Of a DNA stretch of 64,000 nucleotides, positions 62,981 to 64,000 are shown piece by piece. A model generated the notes under the pieces. The model had not been told where the DNA came from. It saw only the letters and a program-made list of their open reading frames with translations, and did not search any database. Within the stretch, counting starts at the first letter, position 1; each line of letters begins with the position of its first letter. The DNA is from Ensifer canadensis (GTDB lineage Bacteria; Pseudomonadota; Alphaproteobacteria; Rhizobiales; Rhizobiaceae), in assembly GCF_017488845.2 (NCBI RefSeq), contig NZ_CP083371.1, positions 248,001-312,000 on the forward strand. Direction: 5' to 3'. The position numbers and the translations under genes were made by a program.

Positions 62981-63056
62981 TTGTTTCCCTCTGGTTCCGA
63001 CCCCGTTTTTCGGGATCTGTCGACTGTTATGCCGATCTCATTTTCGACCATAAGGG

Positions 63057-63115
63057 ATAAAGCAGCTTTCCGGTTTGCTTTATAGCCAGATTGAAAGTTA
63101 GATAAGTCCAGATTG
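63057..63115 (-). promoter_or_regulatory. tauA-tauR divergent region with direct and inverted repeats
   Basis: On the minus strand AATCTGGACTTA (CCAGATT at 63109-63115 on plus) and AATCTGGCTATA (CCAGATT at 63087-63093) are direct repeats 22 bases apart, two helical turns, which is the typical site for a dimeric MocR-type activator such as TauR; CTGGACTTA resembles the TauR motif I recall from Rhodobacter. An inverted repeat ATAAAGCA (63057-63064) / TGCTTTAT (63077-63084) overlaps the tauA side. Confidence 0.55.
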
Positions 63116-63133
63116 GCCGATAGGGGATCGGAC

Positions 63134-64000
63134 GTGGCACGCATCTCGGTTTCGGAAACCATTTTCTTCATCGACCGGGCGAGCCGTACGAGCCTGCAGG
63201 CGCAGATCCGCGAGACGGTCGTCTCCGCCGTGCTGTCAGGGCGGCTGCCACCCGGTGCCCTGCTGCCGTCGACGCGCAAGCTTGCGAGCTATCTCAACAT
63301 TTCGCGCCTCACCGTCACGCTTGCCTATCAGGAGTTGGCGACCCAGGGCTATCTCGATGCGGCCGACCGCAGCAGCTACCGCGTTGCCGACAAGCCGCCG
63401 TTCAACGTGCTTGATGCGGACGTGGCGAAGCCGGGGGCGGATGCGGTGGATTGGTCGTCCAAGCTGCGCTCGACCTTTCGCGTTGCCAAGCAGATGCGCA
63501 AGCCGCTCGACTGGCGGCGGTATCCCTATCCTTTCCTCTATGGCCAGATGGACCCGTCGCTGTTCGATCTCACCGCCTGGCGCGACTGCGCCCGGCGCGC
63601 GCTGGCGCGCGAAGATTTCGAACTCATGGCAGGCGATTTCGCCGCGTCTGACGATGTGCAACTGGTCAACTACATCTGTTCGCGCACGCTGCCGGGGCGC
63701 GGCATCCGGGCCAATCCCGACGAGATCCTGGTGACGGTGGGAGCGCAGAATGCGCTCTGGATCGTCATTCAGCTGTTGCTGCGGCGCGGGTCCCATGCTG
63801 TGTGCGAAAACCCCTGCCACCCGGATATGAGCGCCTCGCTGCAACTGAGCGGCGCAAAGGTGACGGTGCTTGACGTCGATGAAGGCGGGCTACCGCCGGC
63901 GGCCCTGCCGCATGAGATCGATGCCGTGTTTGTGACGCCGAGCCATCATTCGCCGACGGGTGCGACCATGCCGATGGATCGCCGTGTAGCACTGCTCGAA
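63134..64000 (+). CDS. tauR: TauR-like MocR-family regulator, N-terminal part (cut by window end)
   Basis: Translated by hand from GTG 63134 the frame is open to the window end (289 codons). It has a GntR-type winged helix (LQAQIRETVVSAVLSGRLPP, PSTRKLASYLNISRLTVTLAYQELATQGYL) followed by an aminotransferase-like domain (GQMDPSLFDLTAW, VTVGAQNALWIVIQLL, ENPCHPDMSASLQLSGA). This MocR layout and its place divergent from tauA identify the taurine activator TauR; the PLP-binding Lys would lie beyond the window. Confidence 0.9.
   Translation, partial: MARISVSETIFFIDRASRTSLQAQIRETVVSAVLSGRLPPGALLPSTRKLASYLNISRLTVTLAYQELATQGYLDAADRSSYRVADKPPFNVLDADVAKPGADAVDWSSKLRSTFRVAKQMRKPLDWRRYPYPFLYGQMDPSLFDLTAWRDCARRALAREDFELMAGDFAASDDVQLVNYICSRTLPGRGIRANPDEILVTVGAQNALWIVIQLLLRRGSHAVCENPCHPDMSASLQLSGAKVTVLDVDEGGLPPAALPHEIDAVFVTPSHHSPTGATMPMDRRVALLE

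Overview
The window is GC-rich DNA with mostly C/G third codon positions, strong GGAGG-type ribosome binding sites and many short gene overlaps. Gene content (TauXY-type taurine catabolism, many sugar and peptide ABC importers, split transketolase, DipZ-like redox protein, an uptake-and-catabolism gene style) and several intergenic palindromic repeats that resemble those scattered through Rhizobium/Sinorhizobium genomes point to an alphaproteobacterium of the Rhizobiaceae (Ensifer/Sinorhizobium or Rhizobium). This could be chromosome or megaplasmid; no replication or transfer genes, rRNA, tRNA, CRISPR or phage genes were seen.

Layout: (1) 1-7356, one minus-strand operon: IclR regulator, a binding-protein ABC importer of the iron/phosphonate type, a family III CoA-transferase, a CitE-like CoA-ester lyase and a 2-hydroxyacid dehydrogenase cut by the window edge. 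A perfect palindrome in front of iclR is the likely operator. (2) 8193-18499, a divergent locus: mtnK - mtnA - split transketolase - RuBisCO-like protein (RLP) on the minus strand, and a ribose-type ABC importer on the plus strand, closed by a SorC-type regulator. A perfect inverted repeat sits exactly between the two divergent promoters. This is the best candidate for a poorly described catabolic system: a sugar (perhaps 5-methylthioribose or a 5-deoxypentose) would be imported, phosphorylated at C1, isomerised to the ketose-1-phosphate, rearranged by the RLP and cleaved or transferred by a thiamine enzyme. (3) 19153-31240, an oligopeptide importer with a D-threonine-aldolase-like enzyme, an S12 serine hydrolase, an alpha-oxoamine-synthase-like enzyme and an M55 D-aminopeptidase: a probable D-amino-acid peptide scavenging locus. 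(4) 31372-39983, redox and hydrolase genes: DUF1801, DUF899, two alpha/beta hydrolases, a DipZ-like fusion, an OmpR-type two-component system, Ohr and a small secreted protein. (5) 40055-48932, an NCS2 nucleobase permease, a small unknown protein, then a second ribose-type importer with a sugar-phosphate isomerase/epimerase-like protein and a Gfo/Idh/MocA dehydrogenase. (6) 49185-54176, a DUF900 lipoprotein hydrolase, small ORFs, LrgA/LrgB and a second NCS2 permease. (7) 54354-64000, a full taurine operon tauABC-tauXY-xsc-tauZ-pta with the divergent regulator tauR cut by the window end: taurine is imported, oxidised to sulfoacetaldehyde, split by phosphate to acetyl phosphate and sulfite, and acetyl phosphate is converted to acetyl-CoA.

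Recurring structural themes are 1-, 4- and 8-base gene overlaps inside operons, two independent 28-29 codon leader ORFs with strong ribosome binding sites whose stop codons overlap the start of a transporter gene (41434-41520 and 42553-42642), and three copies of a two-module palindromic repeat, one of which carries a different second hairpin.
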